A stretch of DNA of 56,155 nucleotides from Caulobacter sp. HMWF025 (GCF_003060965.1 NZ_QAII01000029.1:3917-60071), one strand, 5' to 3'. Positions 1-9,459 are shown, counted from the first letter of the stretch. Program-made: numbers and translations. The notes: a model not told the origin generated them from the sequence alone.

Positions 1-567
1 TCCCTGAAGGCCGAAGTCCTGGGTCTTCAGCAGGAGAAGTGGCTGCTGGACGGCCTTTCGGCCTCAAAGGCCCGCTGGAACGTCCTGGCTCAGCAGATCA
101 TGGTCATGGATCTGGATCGCGATCCCAGTGAGAAGTCGGCCGTCAATCCTGACTCCTGGGCCGGTTACCGTTCACCCCGCAACCGGCTGCTCAAGCAGAT
201 CCGTGACCGCAAGATCGCAAACCCTGTCGTTCTGACGGGGGACGAGCATCAGAACTATGCCGGGGATCTATATCTGGATGGCGCGCATCCCACAGGTGCT
301 CCCATCGGAACCGAGTTCGTCGTCACCTCGATTTCCTCGGGCGGGGACGGGGTCGATCAGCGCGATGACATGGCGAAGATTCAGGCGGTCAATCCGCAGC
401 TGAAGTTCAACAACAGCCAGCGTGGCTATGCCATCTGCGATGTCACGCCCGAGCGCTGGCAGACCGAGTTCCGGGTCCTCGATGCCATCACCCGGCGCGA
501 CGGAAAGCTGACCACCCGGGCGAAGCTGGTGACTGAGGCCGGAAAACCGGGGATCGTCGCCGCCTAA
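1..567 (+). CDS. PhoD-family alkaline phosphatase/phosphodiesterase, C-terminal part
   Basis: The frame is open from the first base, so the 5' end lies outside the window; 188 residues remain. The segment has the PhoD hallmarks LGLQQEKWLLDGL, then ARWNVLAQQ, then LTGDEHQNYAGDL, whose GD-x-H contributes metal-binding residues in this family, and TSISSGGDG near the end. PhoD enzymes are Tat-exported, Ca/Fe-dependent phosphodiesterase/phosphomonoesterases that release phosphate from organic esters. The Tat signal and N-terminal metal ligands cannot be checked here. It ends 60 bases before parC. It is one of three unrelated alkaline phosphatase families in the window. Confidence 0.88.
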   Translation, partial: SLKAEVLGLQQEKWLLDGLSASKARWNVLAQQIMVMDLDRDPSEKSAVNPDSWAGYRSPRNRLLKQIRDRKIANPVVLTGDEHQNYAGDLYLDGAHPTGAPIGTEFVVTSISSGGDGVDQRDDMAKIQAVNPQLKFNNSQRGYAICDVTPERWQTEFRVLDAITRRDGKLTTRAKLVTEAGKPGIVAA

Positions 568-627
568 GGCGTCGAATCGGCGCGCGGGTTTCTGCTAGGG
601 TGAGGTTCACGCGTAACGAATCTCCCC

Positions 628-2901
628 ATGAACAAACCTGTCCTACCTCCCGGCGGTCCTGGCGATCGCATTCTTGACGAGCCGCTGACCGAGGCCCTGT
701 CGCGACGCTATCTGGCCTATGCGCTGTCGACGATCAGCTCGCGGGCCCTGCCGGACGTGCGCGACGGCCTGAAGCCGGTTCACCGTCGCGTGCTCTACGC
801 GATGAACAACATGCGTCTGAACCCGGAATCCGCAGCGCGAAAGTGCGCCAAGGTGGTCGGGGAGGTGATGGGTAACTTCCACCCGCACGGCGACCAGTCG
901 ATCTATGACGCCCTGGTGCGCCTGGCCCAGGACTTCGCCCAGCGCATCCCGCTGGTCGAAGGGCAGGGGAACTTCGGCAATATCGACGGCGATAACGCGG
1001 CGGCCATGCGTTACACCGAGTGCCGGATGACGGAAGCAGCGACCCTGCTTCTCGACGGCATCGACGAAGACGCGGTCGACTTTCGCCCCACCTATGATGG
1101 TCAGGACGAAGAGCCGGTGGTCCTGCCAGCGGGCTTCCCCAATCTTCTGGCCAACGGTTCATCCGGCATTGCCGTCGGCATGGCGACCTCGATCCCACCG
1201 CATAATGCGGCCGAACTGATCGATGCCTGCCAGTTGTTGCTCGCGCGTCCGGATGCCACGACCGAGGACTTGCTCGAGCGCGTGCCGGGGCCGGACTTCC
1301 CGACCGGTGGCGTGATTGTCGAGCCGCGTTCCAGCCTGCTGGAGGTCTATGAAACCGGACGCGGCGGCGTCCGCGTGCGGGCCAAGTGGGAGAAGGAAGA
1401 CACCGGGCGCGGCACCTACCAGATCGTCGTCACCGAGATTCCCTATCAGGTGAAGAAGTCTGATCTGGTCGAGCAACTGGCTGACCTGATCGAAAACAAG
1501 AAGGCTGCCCTCCTGGGCGACGTGCGCGACGAGAGCGCCGAGGATATCCGGCTGGTGCTGGAGCCGAAGTCCAAGAACGTCGAACCCGAAGTGCTGATGG
1601 AGAGCCTGTTCAAGCTTTCGGCGCTTGAGAGCCGGTTCCCGGTCAACATGAATGTTCTGGATGCCCGTGGCACGCCGGGCGTTATGGGGCTGAAACAGGC
1701 CCTGATGGCGTTCCTGGTGCACCGCCGCGAGGTTCTGACCCGCCGGGCCCGCCATCGCCTGGCCAAGATTGAAGCCCGTCTGCATATCCTGGACGGCCTG
1801 CTGATCGCCTACCTCAATCTCGATGAGGTCATTCGGATCGTCCGCTACGAGGACAAGCCGAAAGAGAAGCTGATCGAGACCTTCAAGCTCTCGGACATCC
1901 AGGCAGACGCGATCCTCAATACCCGCCTGCGCCAACTGGCCAAGCTGGAAGAGATGGAGATCCGCCGCGAGCATGCGGAACTCATGGAGGAGCGCGACGG
2001 CATTCTCGCCATGCTGGCCAGTGATACGCTGCAATGGAAGCTGGTCGGCGAGGGCCTGGCCCATGTCCGCGCCGCCCTGTTGAAGATCAAGCACCCGCTC
2101 GACAAGGGCGGGCGTCCGACCGGCGTCATGGGCCGTTCGATCTTCGCGGACGCGCCTCTGGTTGATGCCGATGCGGCGATGGAAGCGCTGATTGTTCGCG
2201 AGCCGATCACGATCATCCTGTCGGACCGGGGCTGGATCCGGGCCGCCAAGGGCAAGGTCGAGGATCCGTCCGAACTGAAGTTCAAGGAAGGCGACAAGCT
2301 CGGCTTCCTGGTCCCGGCAGAGACCACAGACAAGCTGCTGATCTTCTCCAGCGACGGCCGCTTCTTCACGATCGGATGTGACAAGCTGCCGAGTGCGCGG
2401 GGCCATGGGGAACCCCTGCGGATGATGATCGAGCTGGACGACAAGGTTAAGATCCTCGACGTCTTCCCGTTCAAGGCCGGCCGCAAGCGCATTCTGGCCT
2501 CGAAGCTGGGCTATGGCTTCCTGATGCCGGAAGAGGAAGCGCTGGCCAACCGCAAGGCCGGCAAGCAGGTTCTGACCGTTGACGAGGCTGGAGCCGCATT
2601 CTGTCTGGAAGCGACGGGTGATCAGCTTGCCGTGATCGGTGACAACGGCAAGATCCTGATCTTCCCGCTGGAGGAGCTCCCGGAAATGCCCCGAGGCAAG
2701 GGCGTGAAGCTGCAGGCCTATCGCGAGGGCGGTCTGCGCGATGCGCTATCCTTCAACGCTGAGACCGGCGGGTTCTGGATTGACCCTGCGGGCCGTCGTC
2801 GCGACTGGACCGACTGGCAAACCTTCGTCGGCAAGCGCGCCGGCGCTGGCAAGATGGTCCCGCGCGGCTTCCCCACCTCGAAGCGGTTCAGGCCCAAATG
2901 A
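628..2901 (+). CDS. parC: DNA topoisomerase IV subunit A
   Basis: This is the cleavage/rejoining subunit of topoisomerase IV, which decatenates daughter chromosomes together with ParE (not in the window). The protein has 757 residues, usual for alphaproteobacterial ParC. The N-terminal winged-helix/tower part carries [20 protein letters not shown] (residues 31-50) and [13 protein letters not shown] (84-96), with the catalytic tyrosine in [10 protein letters not shown] (Y129). The C-terminal third is the beta-pinwheel DNA-wrapping domain and lacks the strict GyrA-box, which favours ParC over GyrA. In the quinolone-pocket region the usual serine is glutamine (Q90) and the acidic residue is aspartate (D94). 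Its stop overlaps the next start by 4 bases. Confidence 0.96.
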   Translation: MNKPVLPPGGPGDRILDEPLTEALSRRYLAYALSTISSRALPDVRDGLKPVHRRVLYAMNNMRLNPESAARKCAKVVGEVMGNFHPHGDQSIYDALVRLAQDFAQRIPLVEGQGNFGNIDGDNAAAMRYTECRMTEAATLLLDGIDEDAVDFRPTYDGQDEEPVVLPAGFPNLLANGSSGIAVGMATSIPPHNAAELIDACQLLLARPDATTEDLLERVPGPDFPTGGVIVEPRSSLLEVYETGRGGVRVRAKWEKEDTGRGTYQIVVTEIPYQVKKSDLVEQLADLIENKKAALLGDVRDESAEDIRLVLEPKSKNVEPEVLMESLFKLSALESRFPVNMNVLDARGTPGVMGLKQALMAFLVHRREVLTRRARHRLAKIEARLHILDGLLIAYLNLDEVIRIVRYEDKPKEKLIETFKLSDIQADAILNTRLRQLAKLEEMEIRREHAELMEERDGILAMLASDTLQWKLVGEGLAHVRAALLKIKHPLDKGGRPTGVMGRSIFADAPLVDADAAMEALIVREPITIILSDRGWIRAAKGKVEDPSELKFKEGDKLGFLVPAETTDKLLIFSSDGRFFTIGCDKLPSARGHGEPLRMMIELDDKVKILDVFPFKAGRKRILASKLGYGFLMPEEEALANRKAGKQVLTVDEAGAAFCLEATGDQLAVIGDNGKILIFPLEELPEMPRGKGVKLQAYREGGLRDALSFNAETGGFWIDPAGRRRDWTDWQTFVGKRAGAGKMVPRGFPTSKRFRPK

Positions 2902-4232
2902 GGACGGGACGGCTGAGGCGTCGGGCGATCGCATTTGTCGCCAGCCTGCTGGGCTGCGCCGCCGCCGGAGCCGCCTCGGCCGCGCCGTTTCCTCGGGTCC
3001 AGCCCGAGGCGGTGGGGTTCTCGAGCGAGAAGCTCCGCAAGCTGGATGAGGCGATGCAGGCCATGGTCGATCAGGGCCAGGTCGCCGGTGCGGTGACGGT
3101 GCTCGCGCGCCATGGTCAGGTCGTTCAGGCTGCGGCCTTTGGCAAACGCGGGCTGGAAGCCGGCGATCCTATGCCCATGGATGCGATCTTCCGGATCCGG
3201 TCCGAGACCAAGCCGGTCACGGGCGTGGCCATGATGATCCTCTATGAGGAGGGGCGCTGGAAACTGGACGACCCGGTCAGCAAGTATGTGCCCGAGTTCG
3301 CCAATCTTCGGGTCGCCAAGATGGACGCCGAGGGCCGGCCGGTGCTGTCGCCGATCTCGCGTCCGCCGACCATGCGCGAACTGATGACCCACACGGCGGG
3401 CTTTGCCTACGGCATCGCCGATGATCCCTCCAGCCCGGCCGACCAGGCCTACTACCGGGCCTCGGTCCTGCAGTCAGAGTCGCTCGACCAGATGGTTCGC
3501 AAGGTCTCGGACCTGCCGATGTTCGCAGAGCCGGGCACGCTTTGGCGCTACAGCATCGCCGCCGATATCCAGGGCTATATCGTCGAGAAGCTTTCCGGGA
3601 AGACGCTGCCGGTCTTTATGCAGGAGCGGATCTTTGCGCCGCTCGGCATGACGGATACGGCCTTCTATGTGCCGGCCGAGAAGGTGGGGCGTCTCGCAGC
3701 GCTCTATGATTCCGATGCCGCCGGTCGCCTGACACCGGTCCATGAGGCCGGATGGCGAGATGTGACACGGCCGCCGCTCGCCCCTTCCGGTGGCGGCGGG
3801 CTCGTCTCGACGGCCCATGATTTTGCCCGGTTTGCCCAGATGCTCCTCAATGGTGGTGACCTGGACGGGGTGAGGATACTCCAGCCTGAAACCGTGGCGC
3901 TGATGCGCCTCAACCAGTTGCCGGCGAGCTTTACGGTCACGACCAACGGGACGGCCAATGTCCTGACGACGGGCCAGAAAGCCTTCCCGTTTGCTGCAGG
4001 TATGGGCTACGGGCTCGACGTTGCCGTGGCGGTCGACCCTGCCGCTTCCGGCGCGCCCGTGGGCGTCGGGACCTTCAGTTGGGGCGGAAGTGCCGGAACC
4101 TGGTTCTGGATTGACCCGACCAACGATCTCTTTTTCATCGGCATGATTCAGCGCCTCGGCGGGGTGGGTTCAGGCCTTGATGCCACGACGAGGACTCTGG
4201 TCTACCAGGCCCTGGAACATCCGGATCAATAG
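2898..4232 (+). CDS. Secreted serine hydrolase of the class C beta-lactamase/esterase family (paralogue 1)
   Basis: A 444-residue penicillin-binding-like hydrolase. An Arg-rich N terminus and hydrophobic stretch end in AASAAP, a type I signal peptide; LLGC at residues 17-20 could be read as a weak lipobox. The catalytic SxxK is SETK (S102-K105) and the second motif is YSI at about Y218, as in EstB-like esterases. The C-terminal KTG position is replaced by SWGG. Such proteins usually act as esterases or peptide hydrolases rather than drug beta-lactamases; the substrate is unknown. The ATG overlaps the parC stop (ATGA), so translation is probably coupled. A close paralogue lies at 6184. Confidence 0.87.
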   Translation: MRTGRLRRRAIAFVASLLGCAAAGAASAAPFPRVQPEAVGFSSEKLRKLDEAMQAMVDQGQVAGAVTVLARHGQVVQAAAFGKRGLEAGDPMPMDAIFRIRSETKPVTGVAMMILYEEGRWKLDDPVSKYVPEFANLRVAKMDAEGRPVLSPISRPPTMRELMTHTAGFAYGIADDPSSPADQAYYRASVLQSESLDQMVRKVSDLPMFAEPGTLWRYSIAADIQGYIVEKLSGKTLPVFMQERIFAPLGMTDTAFYVPAEKVGRLAALYDSDAAGRLTPVHEAGWRDVTRPPLAPSGGGGLVSTAHDFARFAQMLLNGGDLDGVRILQPETVALMRLNQLPASFTVTTNGTANVLTTGQKAFPFAAGMGYGLDVAVAVDPAASGAPVGVGTFSWGGSAGTWFWIDPTNDLFFIGMIQRLGGVGSGLDATTRTLVYQALEHPDQ

Positions 4233-4238
4233 GACGTC

Positions 4239-4823
4239 ATGGCCATGGGCAAGGGACGCTTGGAAGCCTTCAGTGATGGTGTCCTGGCCATCGCGATCAC
4301 GATCATGGTCCTCGAGCTGAAGGTTCCGCACCAGGCGGATCTGGCAGCTCTGTGGCCGATCCTACCTGTGTTCCTGAGCTACGTCCTCAGCTTCATCTAT
4401 GTCGGCATCTACTGGAATAACCACCACCACATGCTGCATGCGGTGAGGTCGGTTTCGGGGCCGATCCTCTGGGCCAACCTCAACCTGCTGTTCTGGCTCT
4501 CCCTGGTTCCCTTCGTCACCGCGTGGATGGGCGAGAACCATCTGGCCCCCCTACCGGTCGCGCTTTATGGCGGTGTGATGCTGCTGGCAGCTTGCTCCTA
4601 TACCCTGCTGACCCGGTTGATCATCCGGCATGAGGGCAAGGACTCGCCACTCGCCCTTGCGACGGGCGGCGATCTCAAGGGCAAGGTTTCCCTGCTTCTC
4701 TATGTTGTCGCCATACCGGTTGCCTTTGTGAGTGTCTGGCCGGCCATCGCCGCCTATGTGGCGGTTGCCGTAATCTGGTTCATCCCCGATCGACGCATCG
4801 AGCGCGTTCTCAAGGTCCAGTAG
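4239..4823 (+). CDS. TMEM175-family (DUF1211) potassium channel-like membrane protein
   Basis: 194 residues with about six hydrophobic segments. The N terminus carries the family signature RLEAFSDGVLAIAIT, with the FSD motif at residues 11-13, which in bacterial TMEM175 proteins lines the pore of a tetrameric K+-selective channel. YWNNHHHMLHAV in the second/third helix region is also typical. It starts 6 bases after the preceding hydrolase stop and has AGGA upstream, so it is probably in the same transcript as parC and the hydrolase, although no shared function is evident. An in-frame ATG two codons later is an equally possible start. Channel activity is inferred from the family. Confidence 0.85.
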   Translation: MAMGKGRLEAFSDGVLAIAITIMVLELKVPHQADLAALWPILPVFLSYVLSFIYVGIYWNNHHHMLHAVRSVSGPILWANLNLLFWLSLVPFVTAWMGENHLAPLPVALYGGVMLLAACSYTLLTRLIIRHEGKDSPLALATGGDLKGKVSLLLYVVAIPVAFVSVWPAIAAYVAVAVIWFIPDRRIERVLKVQ

Positions 4824-4862
4824 GCACGGTTCCGACACCTCAAACAGGTGTTTGCATCGTGC
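4824..4862 (+). terminator. Two-tier hairpin after the TMEM175 gene
   Basis: Directly after the stop codon, ACACCT (4835-4840) pairs with AGGTGT (4846-4851) across a 5-base loop. An outer GCACG (4824-4828) can pair with CGTGC (4858-4862). The inner stem is followed by only three T, so it is a weak terminator or an mRNA-stabilising hairpin. Confidence 0.35.
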
Positions 4863-4906
4863 GGCCGAGCCAGTCATTCTGCCTTCCAAAATCAAGGGAG
4901 GGGCGC

Positions 4907-6085
4907 ATGAACCCGGCGGCCGAATTCGACATTATCGTCTATGGCGCGAGCGGCTTTACCGGCCGGCTGGTGGCCGAGTATCTGGCCCGCCAGTATGGCG
5001 TCGGCGGGTCCGTACGCTGGGCGATGGCCGGCCGCAGCCTGGAAAAGCTGGCGGAGGTTCGCGACGAAATCGGGGCTCCGGGCGAAACGCCGCTGGTCGT
5101 GGCCGACGCCGGTGACGAGGCTTCGCTGGCGGCGATGGTTTCGCGGACCAAGGCTGTGCTGACGACGGTCGGTCCCTACCAACTCTATGGATCAGCCCTG
5201 GTCGCGGCCTGTGCGGCCGCCGGGACGGACTATCTCGATCTCTGTGGCGAGCCCGCGTGGATGCGTCACATGATCGATGCGCATCAGGCGACGGCCCAGC
5301 GGACCGGCGCGCGCATCGTCTTTTCGTGCGGCTTCGACTCCATTCCGTTCGAACTGGGCGTCTGGTTCGTCCAGGAGGCCGCCAGGCAGAAGCTCGGCGG
5401 ACCCGTGCCCCGCGTGAAGGGCCGCGTGCGCGGCATGAAGGGCGGTTTTTCGGGCGGCACGGCCGCCAGTCTCAAGGCGACCATGGCTGCTGCGGCCAGA
5501 GACCCGTCGATCATTGCCCTGCTCAAGAATCCCTTCTCCCTCGTCCCGGGCTTTGAAGGCCCGGAGCAGCCTTCCGGAGCCAAGCCCCTGTTTGAAGAGG
5601 ATCTGGGGTCGTGGTCGGCCCCGTTCGTCATGGCGGCGATCAACACCCGCAATGTCCATCGCTCCAATGCGCTGCTGGGCCAGAGCTATGCGGCCGATTT
5701 CGTCTATGACGAGATGATGCTGACCGGGCCCGGTGATCAGGGACAGCAGATCGCCGAGGCGATCGCGGGCGGTGCAGGCGGTCTGGGCGGAGAGGGCGGC
5801 CCCAAGCCCGGCGAAGGGCCCAGCAAGGAAGAGCGCGAGACGGGCTTTTATGATGTCCTCTTTGTCGGTATCGCGGCGGACGGCCAGCGTGTCATGGCAT
5901 CGGTCAAGGGCGACAAGGACCCCGGCTATGGCTCGACGAGCAAAATGATCGCCGAAAGCGCGATTTGCCTCGTGACGGAGGCCGGTGAGGTTCCCGGTGG
6001 GATCTGGACCCCGGGCGCGGCGATGCAGGGAAAGCTGGTTGCGCGACTTGAGGCCAATGCCGGTCTCAAATTCACAGTGGAATAG
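4907..6085 (+). CDS. Saccharopine dehydrogenase-like / trans-acting enoyl reductase family protein
   Basis: 392 residues. The Rossmann N terminus has YGASGFTGRL (residues 12-21), the dinucleotide-binding loop of saccharopine dehydrogenase-like and mycobacterial trans-acting enoyl reductase proteins. The middle contains FSCGFDSIPFELGVW, highly characteristic of this subfamily, and a Gly-rich stretch at about residues 285-300. The ATG at 4907 was chosen because GGGAGGGG lies just upstream; an in-frame ATG 16 codons earlier has no ribosome site. Lysine biosynthesis is unlikely: this subfamily reduces lipid or polyketide double bonds in actinobacteria, and the substrate here is unknown. It opens a plus-strand run of oxidoreductases. 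Confidence 0.85.
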   Translation: MNPAAEFDIIVYGASGFTGRLVAEYLARQYGVGGSVRWAMAGRSLEKLAEVRDEIGAPGETPLVVADAGDEASLAAMVSRTKAVLTTVGPYQLYGSALVAACAAAGTDYLDLCGEPAWMRHMIDAHQATAQRTGARIVFSCGFDSIPFELGVWFVQEAARQKLGGPVPRVKGRVRGMKGGFSGGTAASLKATMAAAARDPSIIALLKNPFSLVPGFEGPEQPSGAKPLFEEDLGSWSAPFVMAAINTRNVHRSNALLGQSYAADFVYDEMMLTGPGDQGQQIAEAIAGGAGGLGGEGGPKPGEGPSKEERETGFYDVLFVGIAADGQRVMASVKGDKDPGYGSTSKMIAESAICLVTEAGEVPGGIWTPGAAMQGKLVARLEANAGLKFTVE

Positions 6086-6112
6086 GCCCCGTCAGCCCAA
6101 AGCCGACGGGGC
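6086..6112 (+). terminator. Hairpin after the enoyl reductase-like gene
   Basis: GCCCCGTC (6086-6093) and GACGGGGC (6105-6112) form a perfect 8-bp stem immediately after the stop codon. No T-tract follows, so termination would be inefficient or Rho-assisted. Confidence 0.4.
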
Positions 6113-6142
6113 AGAAAAACTGGCTGCGCAAGCGCCGTAAAT

Positions 6143-6155
6143 CGACCTAAGGTCG
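6143..6155. promoter_or_regulatory. Short palindrome upstream of the second serine hydrolase
   Basis: CGACCT-A-AGGTCG, a 6-bp inverted repeat with a one-base centre, lies 29 bases before the start of the next gene. Its size and position suit a regulator operator, but no matching regulator gene is adjacent. Confidence 0.25.
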
Positions 6156-6183
6156 CTTCAAACAAACGTTCGGGAGGGCGGTT

Positions 6184-7503
6184 ATGGCTGTGCGTCAGTG
6201 GATGGGAGCCGCATTGGCGGTCGGGTTGCTGGCGGCAGCGCCGGCGTTTGCGGCACCGCGCAGTGGGCCGGCGGTCACCCTGGCGACAGCGGCACCCGAG
6301 AGCGTTGGCTTTTCGACCGAGCGGCTGAAGCGCCTCGATTCAGCCATGCAGGCCCTTGTGGACCAGGGACACCTGCCAGGCGTTACGACTCTCGTTGCCC
6401 GCCACGGCAAGATCGTCAGCTTCCAGGTTCACGGCAAGAAAGGCTTCGGCGGCCCCGCGATGACCCGGGACACCGTGTTCCGGATCTACTCCCAGACCAA
6501 ACCTGTGACCGGCGTGGCCATGATGATGCTCTTTGAAGAGGGCAAATGGCGGCTGGACGATCCGGTCAGCAAATATATCCCGGAGTTCGCAAATCTGCGG
6601 GTCTTCAAGGGGCAGAACCCTGATGGCAGCTTCATCACCGAAGCGGCGGATCGACCGCCGACCATGCGCGAAATCATGAGCCATTCGGCGGGCTTTGCTT
6701 ATGGCCTTGTTCCGGACAATCCCATCGACAAAGCCTATGTCTCAACCGGCGTTTTGGGTAGCCGCAGTGGCCAGGAGTTCATCGAGAAGGTCGCTGCGCT
6801 CCCCCTGGTGGGCCAGCCCGGCAAGCAGTGGAAATACAGCGCCTCGGTCGATATCCAGGGCTTCATCATTGAAAAGCTGTCGGGAATGTCTCTGCCCGAT
6901 TTCATGCGTACACGGATTTTTGAGCCGCTGAAGATGGTCGATACCGGCTTCCATCTGCCGGTCGAGAAGTCCGACCGCCTGGCGTCTCTCTACCTGTGGA
7001 GCCCCAAGGACAAGAAGCTGGTGTCCGCCTCCGGCTTCATGGTCCTGGACATCACCAAGCCGCCGGCTGTCGCTTCCGGCGGCGGGGGTCTGGTCTCGAC
7101 CAATGCCGACTATGCCCGTTTCGCCCAGATGATCCTGAACGGTGGCACCCTCGACGGAGCCCGGATCCTCTCGCCGAGCACCATTGCCCTGATGGGCTCC
7201 AATCACCTGTCCGATGACATCATGACCGGGCAGGAGGGCTCTTTCACAAATCGCCGCGGTCAGGGCTTCGGCCTTGATTTCATGGTCATCACCGATCCGG
7301 CCCGCGCCGGAACGCCGGCCGGCAAGGGGACAATCAGCTGGGGCGGAGCGGCCGGAACCTGGTTCTGGATCGACCCGGAGAATGATCTCTTCGTGCTGGG
7401 GATGATCCACGTGCTGAACAAGGACGGCGATCCGGCCCTGCGCAATCTCGATGATCTCAGCCAGCAGCTCATCTATTCGGCCCTGGTCGACCCTTCGAAA
7501 TAA
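6184..7503 (+). CDS. Secreted serine hydrolase of the class C beta-lactamase/esterase family (paralogue 2)
   Basis: 439 residues with a clear type I signal peptide ending PAFAAP (about residue 24). The catalytic SxxK is SQTK (S103-K106), followed by PTMREIMSHSAGFAYG and YSASVDIQGFIIEKLSG, whose tyrosine starts the second motif; SWGGAAGTWFWIDPEND stands near the C terminus. The same blocks occur in the hydrolase at 2898, so the two are paralogues separated by two unrelated genes. GGGAGGGCGG just before the ATG is a strong ribosome site. Family knowledge suggests an esterase or lactonase in the periplasm; the substrate is not identifiable. It sits ahead of three oxidoreductase genes and may feed them. 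Confidence 0.87.
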   Translation: MAVRQWMGAALAVGLLAAAPAFAAPRSGPAVTLATAAPESVGFSTERLKRLDSAMQALVDQGHLPGVTTLVARHGKIVSFQVHGKKGFGGPAMTRDTVFRIYSQTKPVTGVAMMMLFEEGKWRLDDPVSKYIPEFANLRVFKGQNPDGSFITEAADRPPTMREIMSHSAGFAYGLVPDNPIDKAYVSTGVLGSRSGQEFIEKVAALPLVGQPGKQWKYSASVDIQGFIIEKLSGMSLPDFMRTRIFEPLKMVDTGFHLPVEKSDRLASLYLWSPKDKKLVSASGFMVLDITKPPAVASGGGGLVSTNADYARFAQMILNGGTLDGARILSPSTIALMGSNHLSDDIMTGQEGSFTNRRGQGFGLDFMVITDPARAGTPAGKGTISWGGAAGTWFWIDPENDLFVLGMIHVLNKDGDPALRNLDDLSQQLIYSALVDPSK

Positions 7504-7541
7504 CCGAACGAAAACAATAAGAAAATCAGGGAGCGAGCGCC

Positions 7542-8504
7542 ATGAAGGCCGCCGTCTACTATGAAACCGGGAAGCCGGACGTCCTGCGCTACGAGGACGT
7601 CGAAGATCCAAAGTGCCATGCCTCCGGCGTGCTGATCCGGGTCGAGGCTGTCAGTATCGAGGGCGGCGACACTCTCAATCGCGGGGGCGGCGCGATGGCG
7701 GGTTCCCCCCACATCGTCGGCTACCAGGCTGCCGGTGAGATCGTCGAGGTCGGGGCCGATGTCACCCACCTGAAGGTGGGACAGAAGGTCGTCACCGTGA
7801 ACGCCTTCGGCTCCCATGCCGAACTGCGCTCTGTTCCCGCCCGCAATGCCTGGCCGATCCCTGACGGCTTTGATCTGCTCAAGGCCTCGGCCATTCCCGT
7901 GCCGTTCGGCACGGCTCACGAGTGCCTGTTCGGCCATGGACTGCTGAAGTCCGGCGAGACGGTCCTGATCCAGGCCGGCGCCAGCGCGCTCGGCATCGCT
8001 GCCATCCAGCTGGCCAAGCGGGCAGGGGCGACGGTTCTCGCAACGGCATCCAGTGACGAGCGTCTGGAGCGGCTCAAGCCTTTCGGCCTCGATCACGGGA
8101 TCAACTACAGCCGGGATGACACCGTCGAGCAGGTGATGAAACTGACGGGCGGCAAGGGCGTGGATCTGGTCGTCGACCCGGTCGGTGGCGCGACGCTGCA
8201 GTCGAGCCTGCTGTCCCTCGGCTATCGCGGCCGGGTTTCACTGGTCGGCAATGCCGGTCGGGAGCCGATGATGGTGGATGTCTCTTCCCTGATGGGCGGA
8301 AACCGCAGGCTGTCCGGCGTGTTCCTGGGGGCCGAGATCATGACCGACAGGGTGCATGACCTGATCCAGAGCCTGATCGAAGAAGCCGCGCGCGGCGACC
8401 TCACCGTCCTGATCGACAGGACCTTCCCCCTGTCCGAAGCGGCGGCGGCCCATGCCTATATCGAAAGCCGTCAGGCCGTTGGCCGCGTCCTGCTGATCCC
8501 TTGA
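7542..8504 (+). CDS. NADPH:quinone oxidoreductase-like MDR protein (zinc-free)
   Basis: 320 residues, usual length for the quinone oxidoreductase branch of medium-chain dehydrogenases. The start MKAAVYYETGKPDVLRYEDV is the family N terminus, and QAGASALGIAAIQLAKRAGA (about residues 144-163) forms the NADPH-binding turn. The zinc-binding cysteines of alcohol dehydrogenases are absent. Such enzymes reduce quinones or enones with NADPH. GGGAGCGAG before the ATG is a good ribosome site. The gene follows the serine hydrolase by 38 bases and overlaps or abuts the next gene, so these form a probable operon. Confidence 0.87.
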   Translation: MKAAVYYETGKPDVLRYEDVEDPKCHASGVLIRVEAVSIEGGDTLNRGGGAMAGSPHIVGYQAAGEIVEVGADVTHLKVGQKVVTVNAFGSHAELRSVPARNAWPIPDGFDLLKASAIPVPFGTAHECLFGHGLLKSGETVLIQAGASALGIAAIQLAKRAGATVLATASSDERLERLKPFGLDHGINYSRDDTVEQVMKLTGGKGVDLVVDPVGGATLQSSLLSLGYRGRVSLVGNAGREPMMVDVSSLMGGNRRLSGVFLGAEIMTDRVHDLIQSLIEEAARGDLTVLIDRTFPLSEAAAAHAYIESRQAVGRVLLIP

Positions 8505-8509
8505 GCGAA

Positions 8510-9448
8510 ATGACCATGAACCGTGTTCTGGCCCATACGGGCGCAAGATATCCGATCATCCAGGCCCCTATGGGCTGGATCGCTCGCTACCCGCTGGCCT
8601 CGGCCGTTTCCCGGGCGGGAGGTCTGGGGATTATCGAGACCTCATCCGGTGAGACCGAAACCTGCAAGGCTGAAATCCGCAAGATGGCCGAGGCGGGCCT
8701 GCCGTTCGGTGTGAACCTGCCGATCCTGTTCCTGCGCGATGACTCCATGCTCAAGTTCGTCTGCGAGAGTGGAGTCAAGTTTGTCACCACCTCGGCAGGC
8801 AGCCCGGCCAAGTTCATCGGGCCGCTGAAGGATGCTGGCATTGTCGTCTATCATGCTGTGCCGACGCTCGATGCGGCGGTCAAATGCGCCGAGGCGGGGA
8901 TCGACGGGCTTGTCGTTGAAGGTGCCGAGGGCGGCGGCTTCAAGAACCCCGAAGAGGTCTCGACCCTAGTTCTCCTGCAAGCGATCCGGGCGCGGGTTGA
9001 TGTGCCGCTGGTGGCAGCCGGTGGCATCTGCGACGGACGCGGCATGGCGGCTGCGTTTGCGCTCGGAGCCGAGGCGATCCAGATGGGGACGCGTTTTGTC
9101 AGTTCGGCCGAGAGCCCCGTCCATGAGAACTACAAGGCGGCGATTACCGGCGGCAAGGAGACCGGCACCTGGATCCTCAACAAGAAGTCCAGTCCGTGCA
9201 TTCGCGCCCTGAAGTCCGAGCGAACCAAGGTCATCTATGATGAGGGCCTCATGCCGCCGGATGCGCTGAAGGGCATTCTCGGCGTCTATTTCGGCGGCGA
9301 TATGGAGGCGGCCCCCGCGCTCGCAGGCCAGACCGTAGGCCTGATCGATGAGGTCAAGACCGCCCAACAGATCATCGACGAGACCGTCAGTCAGTTCCAC
9401 GACATCACCGGGCGTCTCGGCGCCCTGGCCGCTGCGCGCGGCTTCTAG
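8510..9448 (+). CDS. Nitronate monooxygenase family FMN protein
   Basis: 312 residues from the ATG chosen. RYPIIQAPMGWIARYPLASA is the N-terminal barrel strand of nitronate monooxygenase/2-nitropropane dioxygenase proteins. VVEGAEGGGF and AAGGICDGRGMAAAFALGA supply the FMN phosphate loops, followed by AIQMGTRFV. These FMN barrel enzymes oxidise alkyl nitronates, though many members act as enoyl reductases. Three starts are possible: TTG 8501, overlapping the upstream stop; ATG 8510; and ATG 8516. None has a strong Shine-Dalgarno. It lies between the quinone oxidoreductase and the SDR gene, in one transcript. Confidence 0.87.
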   Translation: MTMNRVLAHTGARYPIIQAPMGWIARYPLASAVSRAGGLGIIETSSGETETCKAEIRKMAEAGLPFGVNLPILFLRDDSMLKFVCESGVKFVTTSAGSPAKFIGPLKDAGIVVYHAVPTLDAAVKCAEAGIDGLVVEGAEGGGFKNPEEVSTLVLLQAIRARVDVPLVAAGGICDGRGMAAAFALGAEAIQMGTRFVSSAESPVHENYKAAITGGKETGTWILNKKSSPCIRALKSERTKVIYDEGLMPPDALKGILGVYFGGDMEAAPALAGQTVGLIDEVKTAQQIIDETVSQFHDITGRLGALAAARGF

Positions 9449-9459
9449 GAGACTTCGAC

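Noticed and set aside
1159-2406. 415-codon open frame on the minus strand, antisense to parC
   Set aside because: It lies entirely across a clear gene, has no recognisable motif, and long antisense frames are expected in GC-rich DNA.
2898-4232. Beta-lactamase resistance gene
   Set aside because: Only the SxxK/Tyr fold is shared; the motif set is that of esterase-like proteins, and there is no sign of transfer or resistance context.
4859-4906. Upstream ATG of the enoyl reductase-like gene
   Set aside because: The 16 extra residues are unconserved and the strong GGGAGGGG site serves the ATG at 4907.
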